64,000 bases of DNA from Amoebidium appalachense (Eukaryota; Ichthyosporea). The position numbers and the translations under genes were made by a program. Positions 1 through 13,442 of the stretch are shown in pieces. Positions within the stretch are counted from its first letter, which is position 1. Every line of letters starts with the position of its first letter. The notes beneath the pieces are model-generated. The model did no database searches and was not told where the DNA came from. It saw only the letters and a list, made by a program, of their open reading frames with translations. Location of the stretch: positions 868,001-932,000 of the forward strand of contig CAVNZM010000001.1 in NCBI GenBank assembly GCA_963693365.1, written 5' to 3'.

Positions 1-215
<215 letters not shown>

Positions 216-2713
216 GTGGCAAAAAAGGTTCGACGTTGGGACGGCATGGACCTTCGTAGGGCAACTCTTCAAGGCCTGGAAGAGGAGAAGTTGATTGCAG
301 CTGGGCTCCAGCCACAGGTTGAGGATGTGCTTCCCGACCTGACTGAAGAGGAACTGGCAGATGAGGAGGGCTCAGAGGACATTCCCGTTGTTTTGGAGCC
401 AGAGATACCGGGAGATGCAGCAGCCGTGCTGGAGCAGGCGGATGCCACAGACACCGTCCTAATGTCAGGTATGCGGCCCCCCTCCCCCCCCCCCCCCCCC
501 CCAAAAAAAAAAAAAAACAAAAAACAACATTCCCACCCGAGGGAGTGTTTTTGGGAGTGTTTTTCCTATACATGCCCTCATGTAGCTTAAAACCCCATCA
601 AGACCCCCCTGCGTGTGGGCCAAGTTACAGGGCAGCAGCCAAAATACCAAAAAAAACCCCCCTACATTTACACCCGTAAATGGTATTTTTTCTACATGTG
701 CAACATCAACCACTCAGGGCACCACCAGATAATGAATAAAACGTGTTCCACGTTCAAGTAGCAGTTGAAACTTGGTTTAAAGTAGAATATGGGTGCTAGG
801 AACGTGTGCACCGAGTTTTAGCCGTGCACCACAAACCCCCACTAAGCCCCCCCACTTTCCCACCCGGCGGGTGCGTTTTTCCCATATGTGCCTTCATATG
901 GCTAGGTGCACTTTTGTTGCCACCCACGAACCAATGGCCTGGGAGCATCCATGTTTTGGGAATAGCAGCATATAGGTACTAGGGAGGTGTGGGCCAAGTT
1001 ACAGGGCTGCAGCCAAAATACCAAAAAAAAACCCCTACATTTACACCCGTAAATGGTATTTTTTCTACATGTGCAACATCAACCACTGAGGGCACCACCA
1101 GATAATGAATACAACGTGTTCCACGTGCAAGTAGCAGTTGAAACTTGGTTTAAAGTAGAATATGGGTGCTAGGAACGTGTGCACCGAGTTTTAGCCGTGC
1201 ACCACAAACCCCCACCAAGCCCCCCCACTTTCCCCACCCGGCGGGTGCGTTTTTCCCATATGTGCCTTCATATGGCTAGGTGCACTTTTGTTGCCACCCA
1301 CGAACGAATGGCCTGGGAGCATCCATGTTTTGGGAATAGCAGCATATAGGTACTAGGGAGGTGTGGGCCAAGGTCCAGGGCTGCAGCCAAAATACCAAAA
1401 AAACCCCCCCTACATTTACACCCGTAAATGGTATTTTTCTAAATGTGCAACATCAACCACTCAGAGCACCACCAGATAATGAATAAAACGTGTTCCACGT
1501 GCAAGTAGCAGTTGAAACTTGGTTCAAAGTAGAATATGGGTGCTAGGAACGTGTGCACCGAGTTTTAGCCGTGCACCACAAACCCCCACCAAGCCCCCCC
1601 ACTTTCCCCACCCGGCGGGTGCGTTTTTCCCATATGTGCCTTCATATGGCTAGGTGCACTTTTGTTGCCACCCACGAACCAATGGCCTGGGAGCATCCAT
1701 GTTTTGGGAATAGCAGCATATAGGTACTAGGGAGGTGTGGGCCAAGGTCCAGGGCTACAGCCCTAAAGCCCCCTAAACCCCGCCCATATGGTTACATACA
1801 TCGTTTTATTCTCATTTTTTAAATGTAGCAAAACTGACATTACGATGTCAGTTTTGGTTGTGTAATTGTGGGTGTGTGTATGTATTATGTGTGTTTGTGT
1901 GTGTGTGGTGTAGGGGGGGAGAAGGGGAAGGGGGACGTCGTGGCAAATTCCTAAGGTCTAGGGGGACACCAGCACCATATATAGTAAACGTAGCGAGTAA
2001 TTGGTTTTTGAGGTTGTGTCTACCCTGCAGGTATAAAGATCAAGAGCCACCCGGGCCTCGATAAGACCGGTCTGCTGTGGTCTACCCTGGACAAGTTCTT
2101 TGTTCCCCCTGGCCAGGAGTTTGTGCCAAGCCCCTTTCTGGGCTCGGACCGCAGCAAGTGCCTCAAGTATCTGCCATTACAGACGCAGCTGCACCTGGCC
2201 TCCGTGTCCAAAGCACAGGCCCGCAACGTTGACCGTCATACACTGCCTGTTCCACTGGGCTGCAAGGTGAAGGTGTACAACAGCTGCTACATCAGGCTGG
2301 GAGTGCCGGATGAGAGGGTGTGGCATAGAGTGGTGGCGTGTGACCAGTTCTACGGGCGGCGTGACCGGTACGACGACATCGTGATCCAGGGTCAGGACGG
2401 AGTTTGGTACGCACGGACGGTGCTCCTATTTACGTGCGAGACGGAGGAATGCGCTGAGGATGGCCAACCGGGGGCGTCGGAAAAGGTCTTGCACCAGCTT
2501 GCCTTTGTACGGTACTACACCGAGGTGGAGGTGGATCCCCTCACAGGGTGCAAGAAACTCCAAGTGGAAATGACAGGGACGGGTGCCCGGAGGAGGCCCA
2601 GATACGACGTCATCGACGTGGAATCCATACTGGGGACTTTCCACTGTATCCCCATGTATGCACAAGACGGGGTGCAGAAGAAGTTCCTGGTTAACCGGTT
2701 CGTGAATATGTAG
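216..2713 (+). CDS. Plavaka-like transposase A, C-terminal end (partial, two exons)
   Basis: The exons are 216-468 (acceptor GGTCAG, donor GTATGC) and 2031-2713 (acceptor CCCTGCAG, stop TAG). They join in phase 1 and total 936 nt, or 311 residues plus stop; the rest of the gene lies left of the window. The first exon matches exon 10 of the complete transposase at 40.3-50.5 kb (KKVRRWDGM here, ENIRRYEAM there). The second ends in the same C-terminal domain: both have a VVA.D.FYG..RYD core, WYAR.L.LF.C, DV(or EC)I.VESILG, then FLVNRFVNM here and FYVNRFIYL there. That VESILG...P...N.F end is typical of Plavaka transposases, DDE-type enzymes that cut and paste DNA in the nucleus. Differences from the second copy: its exons 11 and 12 are a single exon here, and the 1.56-kb intron holds a 374-bp tandem repeat. 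Function is inferred from the homologue, because the catalytic part is outside the window. Confidence 0.8.
613..1757 (+). repeat. 374-bp tandem repeat, three copies plus a start
   Basis: The anchor GTGTGGGCCAAG recurs at 613, 987, 1361 and 1735, exactly 374 bp apart each time. The copies are nearly identical; differences are single bases and small indels in C or A runs. The array fills most of the intron between the two exons of Plavaka-like gene A. Confidence 0.9.
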
Positions 2714-5111
2714 AGGTAGCAATGGGTGAGGCTATGCAAATTGTCGTACCCTTAAAAGATGCCTTTATGGGGACTTTTAGACTACATTTTCCTTTTTTCC
2801 CATCTCGATCACCCCCACATCCGAACCTTTCGGATATCTTTATGAGATCTGTTTGACAATATGTTGATGTCTGAATCGAGTGCATAATTTTTGTTTTCGG
2901 CTTGGATTCACTTAATAATGCCAATCGTTGCCGCATCTATATGTATCTGTGGACCCTGTAGTGGCCACATCAGCTAACAAATAACGGAAAGGGTTGTGGC
3001 CATTAGTATATCTAGTAACAATGCTGACAGTTACCGTAAGCCTGCCCGCCCACATGGGCCCGTATGGACAACTAAATGACGACTTAGTGGCGGGTTTATG
3101 ATGTCTCGGACGATGGAATTTGTGCACGCGCACGTGCACCAAGTCTGTGACACAAGGGTGTTGCTCCTCTGCCATATCTGATACGACTTCTTTCATGAAT
3201 CATTCATTAAATATGCAACAATATTATTATCTGTTATAAATTATATCAAAATATATCTTTACAACCAAGGTTGTTGGTAATTATCTACACTAGCCATATG
3301 GGTGGAATGGCTGGGCCAGAGCCAGACGAGGAGATGGGCGAAGACGCAGAGTAAATTTTCTGTTTGTTGATGAGTGGGGGTGTAGGGGGTTTGGTTTTCA
3401 CGTGTGTCAGTAGCCTGTAACATATAGGCGCTGTGCCGATGTCAGAAGTTTAAGTGGACTGCAACCCAACCTTTTAGGTATATATTGACATCCAAATAGT
3501 ATAGGTTTACTACGAAAAAGATATCAGAACTTATCGTTATAGCATCTTTACATTCTCCTGCTGATATCATTATATACATGTTGACATCCAAATGGTATAA
3601 GTTTATGGCTAAAAAGATATCAGAACTTATCAATATAGCATCTTTACATTCACCTGATGTCCATCTTGCGATGCTTAAAAGTGCACGGAATCGATCTAGC
3701 CTGGGTCCAAAAGATGCCTCGAACCCATCCCAGGAATCTCATGATGACCATCCAAAACACATCAAAGGGACAATTGCAAGACACCATAATGTGCATATAT
3801 AGATTCATCTTCAGACAACTAACGGCTCCTGAAAAGTGCATACAAGGACCACTTAAAGACCCTAGAGAGATGCTGTGGACTCCATTCTCGTATGAGAATT
3901 GCATCCAGCAACATTATAGCATCTATATATGCCTATCATGTGCACCGGGTAATCCACAAACCATCTATGACGTCGTGGATGTGGACCATCGCAAAGATCA
4001 CATAGAGACCCTAACTAGATATCATAAAGTGCACATGCTGTGCCTAGAACAGGGATAAATCAGGAATGATGATATAATATGCACCAGAAATACACTTAGA
4101 CATCTGAGGGTACCTAGGGGGTACATATGGATGGGAAAAGGATAGGATATTCAGAGATCTGTAATACCACATCATCAACACCATAGGTCCACATGTAGAT
4201 GCCTTCAAGTGCACGGAATCGATCGAGCCAGGGTCAAAAAGATGTCACAAACCCATCCCAGAAACCTCATGATGACCATCCGAAAGGCATCTAAAAGACC
4301 ACGTAAAGGCCATATAAGATGCAAATATGGTTTTCCCTCATGACAACTAAATGTTCCTAAAAGGTTCATTAACAGACCACTTAAAGACGTCAAAAAGATG
4401 CTGTATACCAGATATAGCGTCCAGCAACATTAAAGCAACCATATATGCCTATCATGTGCACCACCCAATCCACATACCATCTATGACGTCGTGGATGAGG
4501 TCCATCTACAAGAGCACATAAAGACACTTTGTCGATCATTAAAAGTGCATATGCTGTGCATATAACAGCGAAAAAACAATATGGATCGTATAAAATGCAC
4601 TAAAACTAGTCTTGGACATCATAGGGGACTTAGGGGGTAGAAATGGATGGGAAGAAAATATGATCATATAAAGTGGTCCATATAATGTCTATGTGCACCG
4701 GAAATAAACTAGAAGTACACTTGGACGTCCTGGAGTACTTAGGGTGTACTTTGGGATGGGTACAAGAAAAGAGCATTTAATGTGGTCTTTAGATGGTCCA
4801 TATCACCACCCAAACCCCACCAAATTGTGTTTGGAAAATTTTGAACATCGGGGCATTTAATATGCATTTAGGATGGGTTGTAGATCATTTCATGACACCA
4901 TAGTAGATGCCTTGCGGTGCTGTTCTGGATGATGGATGATATCAAGTCCCCTTTATCCCCTCCTGGACATCATAGATGAGTTATGGATAGTGGCCATCCA
5001 AATTGTTTACGACCCCCACATCCCATCTAGATGTCATCATGTAGGTAGGTTGTGGTGGATGTGTGGGGTGGATATGGTGGGAGGACCCCCAAAAGGTGTC
5101 CTGGATGGGAT
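2714..5111. repeat. Non-coding stretch with degenerate direct repeats
   Basis: I see no gene here. Between about 3650 and 4790 several phrases recur roughly 525 bp apart. GTGCACGGAATCGATC occurs near 3680 and 4210, followed each time by a similar AAGATG...CCCATCCCA...CTCATGATGACCATCC. TATATGCCTATCATGTGCACC occurs near 3930 and 4450. A GACATC...TAGGGGGTA...GGATGGG phrase occurs near 4100, 4620 and 4720. 2714-3640 shows nothing recognisable. Confidence 0.6.
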
Positions 5112-5920
5112 CCGGATCGCCGAACAAGATTGCTGATGAGCATGCTGGCTACATCATCAACATCACACCGTCATCTGCTGCCAACGGCAACACCCCCTTC
5201 GAGGCCTTCCACGGCTTCAAACCCGACGTCTCCCAGCTCCACGTGTTCGGCTCCCCTGCCTATGTGCATGTTCCCCGATCCAAGAGGAACAAGCTTGCAT
5301 CAACCGTCAGAGTCGGCACCTACGTCGGCTGGGATCTGCCCTCCAAGGTACACAAGATCCTCGACCGTGCCAGCCACCAAGTCAAGATCTGCTGTGATGT
5401 GATCTTCGACGAGTCAAAATTCACGAGCAGCACCAATCAGGTCCCCGATCCCCCCAAACCCGATCTGCCGACAAACGACCCCCCCACCGACGACGACGAT
5501 GAAACTCCGTCTGTGGTCATCTCCCAACCGTCCTGGCACAACCAACCAGCCCCGGTTGAACCCGTACCTCCCCCGAGCCCCCCCCCCACTGGCCAACAAC
5601 CCTTGCTACCGGCCCCCCCCGTTGCTGTGCATCAACCCGGCTACATGACTCCGGTTCGTCCTGGGTCCCCCACCTTCCACTCGGCCTCGAGCAGCCCTGT
5701 GGACACCGATGCCCCCCTCACCACCGGTCCTATTCCTGGCTTCCATGCCCCTGTCCCGGCCTACAACACCTCCCCCGGCCTCCACCCCCCTCAAGGACCC
5801 CCCCAAGCCCAACCTTCGTCGGTCTGCACCATCAGCAAACTTCCCGGAAGTATTGCCAACGTATTTTTTGCTATTGGAGCTATTGGCGATATTGGCAATA
5901 GAACCCCTTGCCGCCAATAG
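5112..5920 (+). pseudogene. Ty1/copia integrase fragment
   Basis: An open frame encodes the C-terminal part of a copia-type integrase. Visible motifs are TPFEAFHGFKPDVSQLHVFG, then AYVHVPRSKRNKL, then VGTYVGWD, then VIFDESKF. This is the family order of the TP.E...G.KP...LR.FG block, the K..GY.G segment and the DV.FDE end. A Pro/Ser/Thr-rich linker of about 120 residues follows and would normally lead into reverse transcriptase. Neither the integrase catalytic core nor RT is present. Homology starts abruptly near 5112 and stops near 5850, where the frame runs into AT-rich repeat DNA. It is therefore a dead fragment with no LTRs attached. It is much more GC-rich than its surroundings. Confidence 0.8.
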
Positions 5921-6830
5921 GAACGCCATATTGCAATAATATTGCTTTGGTATTGTCAATGGTAATACAGTACCAATATCCTCTATTGTCGATATCCCGC
6001 TGATATGAATATATTATCCAGTATATGTTACATCAATATCGCCAATACATTAGAGTGCCATTACATTACCATTGCATTACTATTGCGCTAGCATTATAGA
6101 CGTATTGCCAATATCAACTATACCCGGGCGATATTACAATAACAACCAAATAATATCAAAAATACAGATAATGATATGGATAATACTGTATTTTCGCATT
6201 GTAGTTGCATTATGAACGCATTATTAATATATTGCCAATATGTAATTCATAGAAATACAAAGATTTAAATATCAAGAAACATATAAACAATGTATTGCCA
6301 ACATATGATCCAACTATAATCAATATATAAATGCGGTATCGCCGATAGGTTGCTTATATATCGTGAGTATATTGATGACATAAACAGAGGTATGATTAAT
6401 ACACTCCCAACACATTACAAATAAGGAATATGTAAGTATGTTCCATATCAAGCATATATTGCCAACATACGAATGATACCACCACCATAAAGATATAAGT
6501 GTTGATAATGATTACATATATATTATAAATATCACACTATATTATCCAAATACATTGCCAATAAATTGATAATGGGAACGAATGCATGCAAAGTACAGTA
6601 TAAGTGCGCTTATAATATGAAAGGCATATCGGAGTAACGTCTTATATCTAAGAATAATACGTATGACGAACATTGCCAATGTATTAACAATAACTTTATT
6701 GATACCTCAATCACATGCTCAATATATTGGGCAATATGCACACGGTACGGTAAGCACAGCCCCATGATCATTGTCAATGTATTGCCAATGTATTGCACAT
6801 GTCGACATCCATACGTGTTCCGTATGGTCA
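5850..6830. repeat. AT-rich region of dispersed ATTGCCAATA-type motifs
   Basis: Short variants of TATTGCCAATA, its complement TATTGGCAATA, and ATTACCATTGC recur dozens of times with no fixed period (for example 5850-5960, 6050-6120, 6225-6240, 6780-6800). There is no coding potential. The first copies overlap the end of the copia fragment. Confidence 0.6.
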
Positions 6831-6893
6831 CTTTATTAACTTCGGTTGGATAGTGGCATCAAGCACACAAGTAAACAACACAACTAATATACC

Positions 6894-7818
6894 TGTTGTA
6901 ATACGTAGTATTTACATATGGTAAGATCTTCTCAGTTTGTGTTATGTTTCAGTTCATATGCTTAGTGTAAATGCCACACTCCTATTATGTAAAGTGTAGC
7001 ATCGATCTCCGATATGCTTGTATACTTGTAATCGTGTTGTATCGGCTCTAATCGTGTATTGTGATATCGATTAGAATATTTATATGTGTGTACACGGATC
7101 TACCCACTCAGGGAGAGACGTGTACATGTTTGTGTGTACATAAATATCTCTGGTTATAGTTATACTATTACTATCTTGTTTGTTGATCTGTGCTCTCTTT
7201 TCCTTTCTCTTTCTCCTTCCTTATTTTCTTTTCTTTCTCTCCTTGTCTTCATGTGTATAATCGTATTTCTTTTCTACTAATACATGTTAGGTAGATTTGT
7301 GTTACTTAATATGTGTTGATTGGACGGTAACACACTTAGGCTACACTTAGAATAACATGTGTGATTAGACTTCATTAATTTACTTTAGTTTTCATGTGTT
7401 GCCGGGCTTTAACCAATCATCAAGGTTAAGTGTGATATGTCTGAGTCTTTGCAGTGTGTCATAGGTTAAAACTTCCTTGATGATGACACGAGTTGATCTT
7501 AACTAGTGTCTGTGTCCTATCGTGTACGTCTCCGCGTACCAGATCTCTCTGAAAGCAATTGGTTCTTAGTGATTGGTTTCTATTAGAGATAGATCTGATT
7601 TCCGACTGGTCGGAAATCATGTATGGATTGGACTTAGAGGAATTTCAGGTATTTATTCAAAGATCAGAATAAATTCAGTTCAGTCGTGTCTAAACATTGA
7701 TGTCTGTTGTGTACACTGCTCCGATCGTTCCCAGTTTTGTTATTGTGTGTGTCTGTGGTGTTTTCACACTGCACCACTGTGTCTCTGCTTACATCCCAAA
7801 TACTCATATAATTTTACA
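6894..7818 (+). mobile_element. Solo LTR, 925-bp copia family, with 5-bp TSD
   Basis: The sequence starts TGTTGTAATACG and ends ATTTTACA. It is flanked by the 5-bp direct repeat ATACC (6889-6893 and 7819-7823). The inverted copy at 60545-61469 is also exactly 925 bp and is followed by a gag-like reading frame, which identifies this as an LTR. No internal region lies beside it, so it is a solo LTR from LTR-LTR recombination. The target was a small tandem repeat: AGCACACAAGT(A/T)AACAACACAACTAA lies on both sides. Confidence 0.93.
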
Positions 7819-8296
7819 ATACCACCCCAGGTGGCATCCTAAAGCACACAAGTTAACAACACAACTAACATACCACCCCAGGTGGCATCCATTCTCTACT
7901 ATCTACTTTATCTCGCATCTCGTATCAACATTACTCTTATGCAAACAAAAAATACCAAAAAGAATCATGACAAAAAAAGAAGAAAAAAGAAGAAAAAAGA
8001 AAAAGAAAACTACCACACAAGCACAACAGGCTGGGCTGGGGCAACACAGAAACGAAAAACGGAAACAACAGCAGCCATAGGACAAAGAGCCGGTACCCAC
8101 CTCTAGAGTGGCAAAAAAAGAGTCGACAGAACGAACCTCAAACATAGTAAGGACGGAAACCCGGACCAGAACTTATAAGTCTAGAGAAGCAGAAAATAGC
8201 TTGAACGACTGGTGGAGGGGATGATAGCTATAGTGCTAACAGCAAAAGTAGTGCCCACAGTCGCTGGTTCATGAACGTGAAAAGGCAACGTGCATC
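7819..8296. other. Non-coding, A-rich stretch beside the solo LTR
   Basis: The phrase ATACCACCCCAGGTGGCATCC occurs twice (7819 and 7870). A purine-rich stretch of A and AAAAG (about 7940-8010) follows. No gene is recognised. Confidence 0.5.
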
Positions 8297-8420
8297 TGCA
8301 GCCAGCAGGCACACGCACACACACGCACACACATACAATCACACGCACACAGACACAGACACAGACACAGACATAATCACAGGCACGGACACAGACCAGA
8401 CAGACAAACGCCACATGCAC
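8297..8420. repeat. (CA)n / ACAGAC microsatellite
   Basis: Degenerate CACACG, CACACA and ACAGAC units. Confidence 0.85.
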
Positions 8421-8524
8421 AAAAGCAGGCAACACAAAACTAACCTTCAAACGGCCTTTCAGCCGTTAGGCGAAGAAGCTGCAGCATGCAGCATGGTCGA
8501 AACCATTCAGCACGGTGGCTGCGC

Positions 8525-8665
8525 GACCTGCGGATGGGACCTGTGACCAGGCGACCTGCGGGAGGCGACCTGCGGGAAGGGAACTGCGACCAGGCGACCT
8601 GCGGGAAGGGACCTGCGACCAGGCGACCTGCGGGAAAGGACCTGCTGACCTGCGGGAAGGGGGAA
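8525..8665. repeat. GC-rich minisatellite
   Basis: The phrases GCGACCTGCGGGA and GACCTGCGACCAG are repeated about five times in 140 bp, with AAGGGAACT or AAGGGACCT spacers. The open frames on both strands here come from the repeat and do not look like a gene. Confidence 0.75.
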
Positions 8666-9719
8666 GAGAAATGGAGCAAACAACGTGCGTACAGGCTTAA
8701 ACGGACAAAAATTGCAAACCGGATTGGGTTTAGCCAATCACTATTTGCTATCAGAAGCGGATTCCCATGGTGTACATATTGTGATTGGATCGATTCTCGG
8801 CGGATCGGTGAGGTTGGCGATATGGTGGACATATTTCGGACACCGTTGCCATACGTTCCGACGGAGCTTAAGTTATAACGTGAACGCTGTTTACTCGAGG
8901 CCTATCCCCGCTTTACGTAGAAAGGTCATGTGTGGGGGAAGATGTGAACACCCAGACGTGTATGTACACCCGGGCAGGCCTGTGTACTCGTTGTTATGTT
9001 AATAGTTGGTTGATGGAGTACATCTTCAACGCGACGTATACACGCGTGCGTGCGATTCAGGAAGGGGTCCCCATATGGCTCTCGTATTATTTATATTCGT
9101 GTGATATATATATTCTATGTACTATCTATTACCAATATACGTTACGTATTGGTACAATATCACCAATACTAATTAAATATCGTCACGCGTGATGGTGATG
9201 GCATCCATGTAGCTCTGCGGCAGTGTGTGTGTGTGGTGCGTGTGTGTGTGGTGTGGAGAGGCGGCCTGGGGTGGGGGGGGGGGGGGGGGGGGGGGGGAGG
9301 GCCCGGTGGGGGGGGGGGGGGGGGGGGGGGGGGGATAGGCAAATACCAGACAGTGATGCATAATTGCACATTCTTTTGCAGCTACAGTTTGATGATATTT
9401 ACCCACCGTGTGCACCACACATGTGACCCCAGTCTTCCGAGGTGGTGTCACAGGTGGGCGCCAACACCAATAAATTGACTGGTGACGGGTGTACAACCAA
9501 AGAAACTCAGCAGCACATATAATAACGTTGATGCTATACCCTGCCTAGTTAACGTAATAATAAGTGCACCATCGCACGCGTGACCCCCTCCCCCCCCCCC
9601 CCTCCCCCTGGGGGGGGGTGTTTTTGCTGCGCGGTACCCCTGATATTGTAGGTGTACACTGCGCCCACAACCCCAACTGTGTGCTGAATATCTCGTGCTA
9701 GGAAACCAATAACACGAAA
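8666..9719. other. Non-coding spacer with TG and poly-G tracts
   Basis: Contains TG-rich DNA and two long poly-G runs (9270-9297 and 9307-9334), then a C run at 9586-9602. No gene is recognised. Confidence 0.6.
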
Positions 9720-11010
9720 CTAACACATGCCGCATGATATATGATATATATGGTACAAGGGGGGTTTCAATCCGGGCTACAATGATGTGTTTTTTTCGTG
9801 TGACCCTCGTACTCCAGAGGCACATTCACCATCCCCCCCATAAACTTTGTGGTAAATTTCTCGTGCTAGAAGCTGTTCTGTGGGTAGTTAATGAAAAAAC
9901 CAATAATGTCCAATTAACACATGTACATATACTATGCTACAAGGGGGTTTCTATACGAGCTACAACGTTGTGGTTTTTTCGTGTGCCCCTCGTACTCCAG
10001 GGGCACATTCACCATCCCCCCCATAAACGTTGTGGTAAATTTCTCGTGCTAGAAGCTGTTCTGTGGGTAGTTATTGAAAAAACCAATAATGTGTAAGTAA
10101 CACATGCCATATATTATGCTACAAGGGGGGTTCTATTCGAGCTACAACGTTGTGTTTTTTTCGTGTGACCCTCGTACTCCAGGGGCACATTCACCATCCC
10201 CCCAATAAACGTTTTGGTATATTTCTCGTGCTAGAGGCTGTTCTGTGGGTAGTTATTGAAAAACCCAAAAATGTGTAAGTAACACATGGACATATACTAT
10301 GCTACAAGGGGGGTTCTATACGAGCTACAACGTTGTGTTTTTTCCGTGTGACCCTCGTACTCCAAGGGCACATTCACCATCCCCCCCATAAACTGTGTGG
10401 TAAAGTTCTCGTGCTAGAAGCTGTTCTGTGTGTAGTTATCGAAAAAACCAATAATGTCTAGGTAACACATGGACATATACTATGCTACAAGGGGGGTTCT
10501 ATACGAGCTACAACGTTGTGTTTTTTTCGTGTGACCCTCGTACTCCAGGGGCACATTCACCATCCCCCCCATAAACGTTGTGGTAAATGTCTCGTGCTAG
10601 AAGCTGTTCCGTTGGTAGTTATTGAAAAAACCAATAATGTGTAAGTAACACATGTACATATATTATGCTACAAGGGGGGTTCTATTCGAGCTACAACCTT
10701 GTGTTTTTTTCGTGTGGCCCTCGTACTCCAGGGGCACATTCACCATCCCCCCCATAAACTTTGTGGTAAATTTCTCGTGCGAGAGGCTGTTCTGTGGGTA
10801 GTTTTTGAAAAAACCAAAAATGCCTAGCTAACACATGGATATATACTATGCTACAAGGGGGGTTCTATACGAGCTACAACGTTGTGTTTTTTTCGTGTGA
10901 CCCTCGTACTCCAAGGGCACATTCACCATCCCTCCTTATAATTTGTGGTGAATTTATCGTGCTAGAAGCTACTCTGTGGGTAGTTAGTGAAAAAACCCGA
11001 TGCTTATAAG
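9720..11010 (+). repeat. 183-bp satellite (satellite A), seven copies
   Basis: The anchor TACAAGGGGG recurs at 9754, 9938, 10120, 10303, 10486, 10669 and 10852, spaced 182-184 bp. Each unit contains a run of T followed by CGTGTGACCCTCGTACTCCA and ends in AACCAATAATGT. Two further copies lie in inverted orientation at about 47278-47628, inside an intron of the nested transposase. Confidence 0.93.
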
Positions 11011-11245
11011 TAACACATGCACAAATTGTCATCATAGCATTATACTACCATAGTAGTTGGTCGACAATAACGATATCTTGGGAACGTGGACACCATATTG
11101 TAAACCAAAAAATAATAACACCATAATATACTACACATACCTAACAATGTATTGTGAATGAATAAAATACTTGCTTACGTGCTGGTAACATACGAGAAAC
11201 AAGGATTCTCTTGGTTTTTTTTTTTCTTTCTTTTTTGTTTGTTTT

Positions 11246-11305
<60 letters not shown>

Positions 11306-11680
11306 CGTGTGTGTGTGTGTGTGTTTAAGGGGGGGGGGGGGGGGGGGGGGGGGGGGTCGTTTTGCAGATATATCGACTAGAGTCCCTCATCAGGGGACAC
11401 ATTCACAGTACTTTATTAAGATCGGCCTTCAAGGCCAAAAAAGCTCAATCTCGAGTAAGATTAGATAGCATTTTATGAGGCCGGCCAGGCCTTAACTACA
11501 AAAAGGAGAAAAAACAACACACAGCTAAACATAGATCTAATATTAGCTAAATCAATCGACACACTGGTACATTGCCTGGAGTAAACAGCATCTATCCCAC
11601 TGGTACATGTACTGTCATCATCCAACCAACACCCGTGTAGTACCTTTGTCAAGCGTTCCTACGATACTACATAAGAGAAG
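11011..11680. other. Spacer with (TG)n and poly-G
   Basis: A (TG)n array (11247-11322) runs directly into a poly-G tract (11329-11356). The rest is unique AT-rich DNA. No gene is seen. Confidence 0.6.
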
Positions 11681-11969
11681 AGAGGGTTATATGTGTACGT
11701 GTGTACGTGTGTACGTGTGTGTGTATGTGTGTATGTGTGAGGGAGGGAGGGAGGGAGGGTTGGGAGGGAGGGAGGGGAGGGAGGGTTGGGAGGGAGGGAG
11801 GGAGGGAGGGGGGGAGGGAGGGAGGGAGGGAGGGAGAGAAAGAGAGAAAGAGAGAGTGTGCATGTCTGTATGTGTGTGTGTGTGTGTGTGTGTGTTTGCG
11901 TGTGTGTGTGAGTGCATATGTGAGTGTGCATGTGCATGTGCATGTGCATGTGCATGTGCATGTGTGTGT

Positions 11970-12028
<59 letters not shown>

Positions 12029-12494
12029 GGAGGGAGGGAGGGAGGGAGGGAGGGAGGGAGGGAGGGAGGGACGGAGGGAGGAAGGGAGGGATGGTTGGGA
12101 GGGAGGGAGGGAGGGGGGAGGGAGGGAGGGAGGGAGGGAGGGAGAGAAAGAGAGAGAGACAGTGTGTGTGTGTGCATATCTGTATGTGTGTGTGTGTGTG
12201 CGTGTTTGCGTGTGTGTGTGTGTGTGCATATGTGAGTGTGCATGTGCATGTGTGTGTGTCTGTGTGTGCATATGTGCATGTGTGTGTGTGTGTGTGTGTG
12301 TATGCGTGTCTGTGTCTGATGTGTGGATGTCTGTGTATGTTGTGTGTGTGTGTATGTCTGTGTGTGTGTATGTGCTCAGTTGAAAGGGAAGGGGGGGAGA
12401 GGGGGGATGCACCGTGTGTGTGCATGTGTGCACGTGTGTGTGTGTGTGCTCTGTGGAGAGGGGAAGGGGAGGGGGGAAATGCACCGTGTGTGTG

Positions 12495-12548
<54 letters not shown>

Positions 12549-12691
12549 TTGTGTGTTTGTCTGTGTGTGCATGTCTGTGTGCGTCGTGTGTGGTGTGTGT
12601 GTGTATGTGCATGTCTGTGCATGTGTGCATGTGCTCGGTGGAGAGGGAAGGGCAAGGGGGGGATTCGTGTCCGTGCATGTGTGCATGTGTG

Positions 12692-12748
<57 letters not shown>

Positions 12749-12974
12749 ATGTATGTGTGTGTGTATGTGCTCAGTTGAGAGGGGAAGGGGGGGGGGGGGG
12801 GGGGGGATGCACCGTGTGTGTGCATGTGTGCACGTGTGTGTGTGTGTGTGCTCTGTGGAGAGGGATGGGGGAGGGGAGGAAATGCACCGTGTGTGTGCAT
12901 ATGTGTGTGTGTCTCTCTGTATGTGTGTGTGTGTGTGTTGTGTGTTTGTGTGTGTGAGCATGTCGTGTGTGTGT

Positions 12975-13030
<56 letters not shown>

Positions 13031-13169
13031 GGTGTGTGTGTGTGTCCCGGTGTGCATGTGCGTGCGTGTGTGTGAGTGCATGTTTTTGGAGTGCATGTTT
13101 TTGCATTGTGTGCGAGCATGTGGATGCCTCGGTGAGAACAAGATTGGACGGTGTCGAATGCTGTGTGTG

Positions 13170-13205
<36 letters not shown>

Positions 13206-13220
13206 CTGTGTGCGTGTGTG
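11681..13220. repeat. Compound microsatellite block: (GGGA)n, (TG)n, (TGCA)n
   Basis: GGGAGGGA arrays alternate with TG arrays and short recurring islands such as ATGCACCGTGTGTGTGCATG and CTCTGTGGAGAGGG. The section from about 12020 to 13190 is collinear with 45890-47030. The similarity includes the non-repetitive island GAGCATGTGGATGCCT near 13112 and 46933. Confidence 0.92.
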
Positions 13221-13384
13221 TTTTTTTGGGGGGAGAGGGGTAGTAGGAGGACCAGAGGGGGGGGGGGGGGGTGGTGGTGGTAAAGAGTACGAGAGAAAGG
13301 GGTAAAATTTCAGACATGTGGAGGCTTGAGCAAAAGCAGGTTAAGTCCATAATGGGTAAAACCGGCGCTGGAACGAGAGGGGAA

Positions 13385-13442
<58 letters not shown>

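Noticed and set aside
3361-3400. TGTTTGTTGATGAGTGGG as the right terminus of Plavaka-like element A
   Set aside because: Only a loose match to the right end of the nested element, and the left end is outside the window, so it cannot be tested here.
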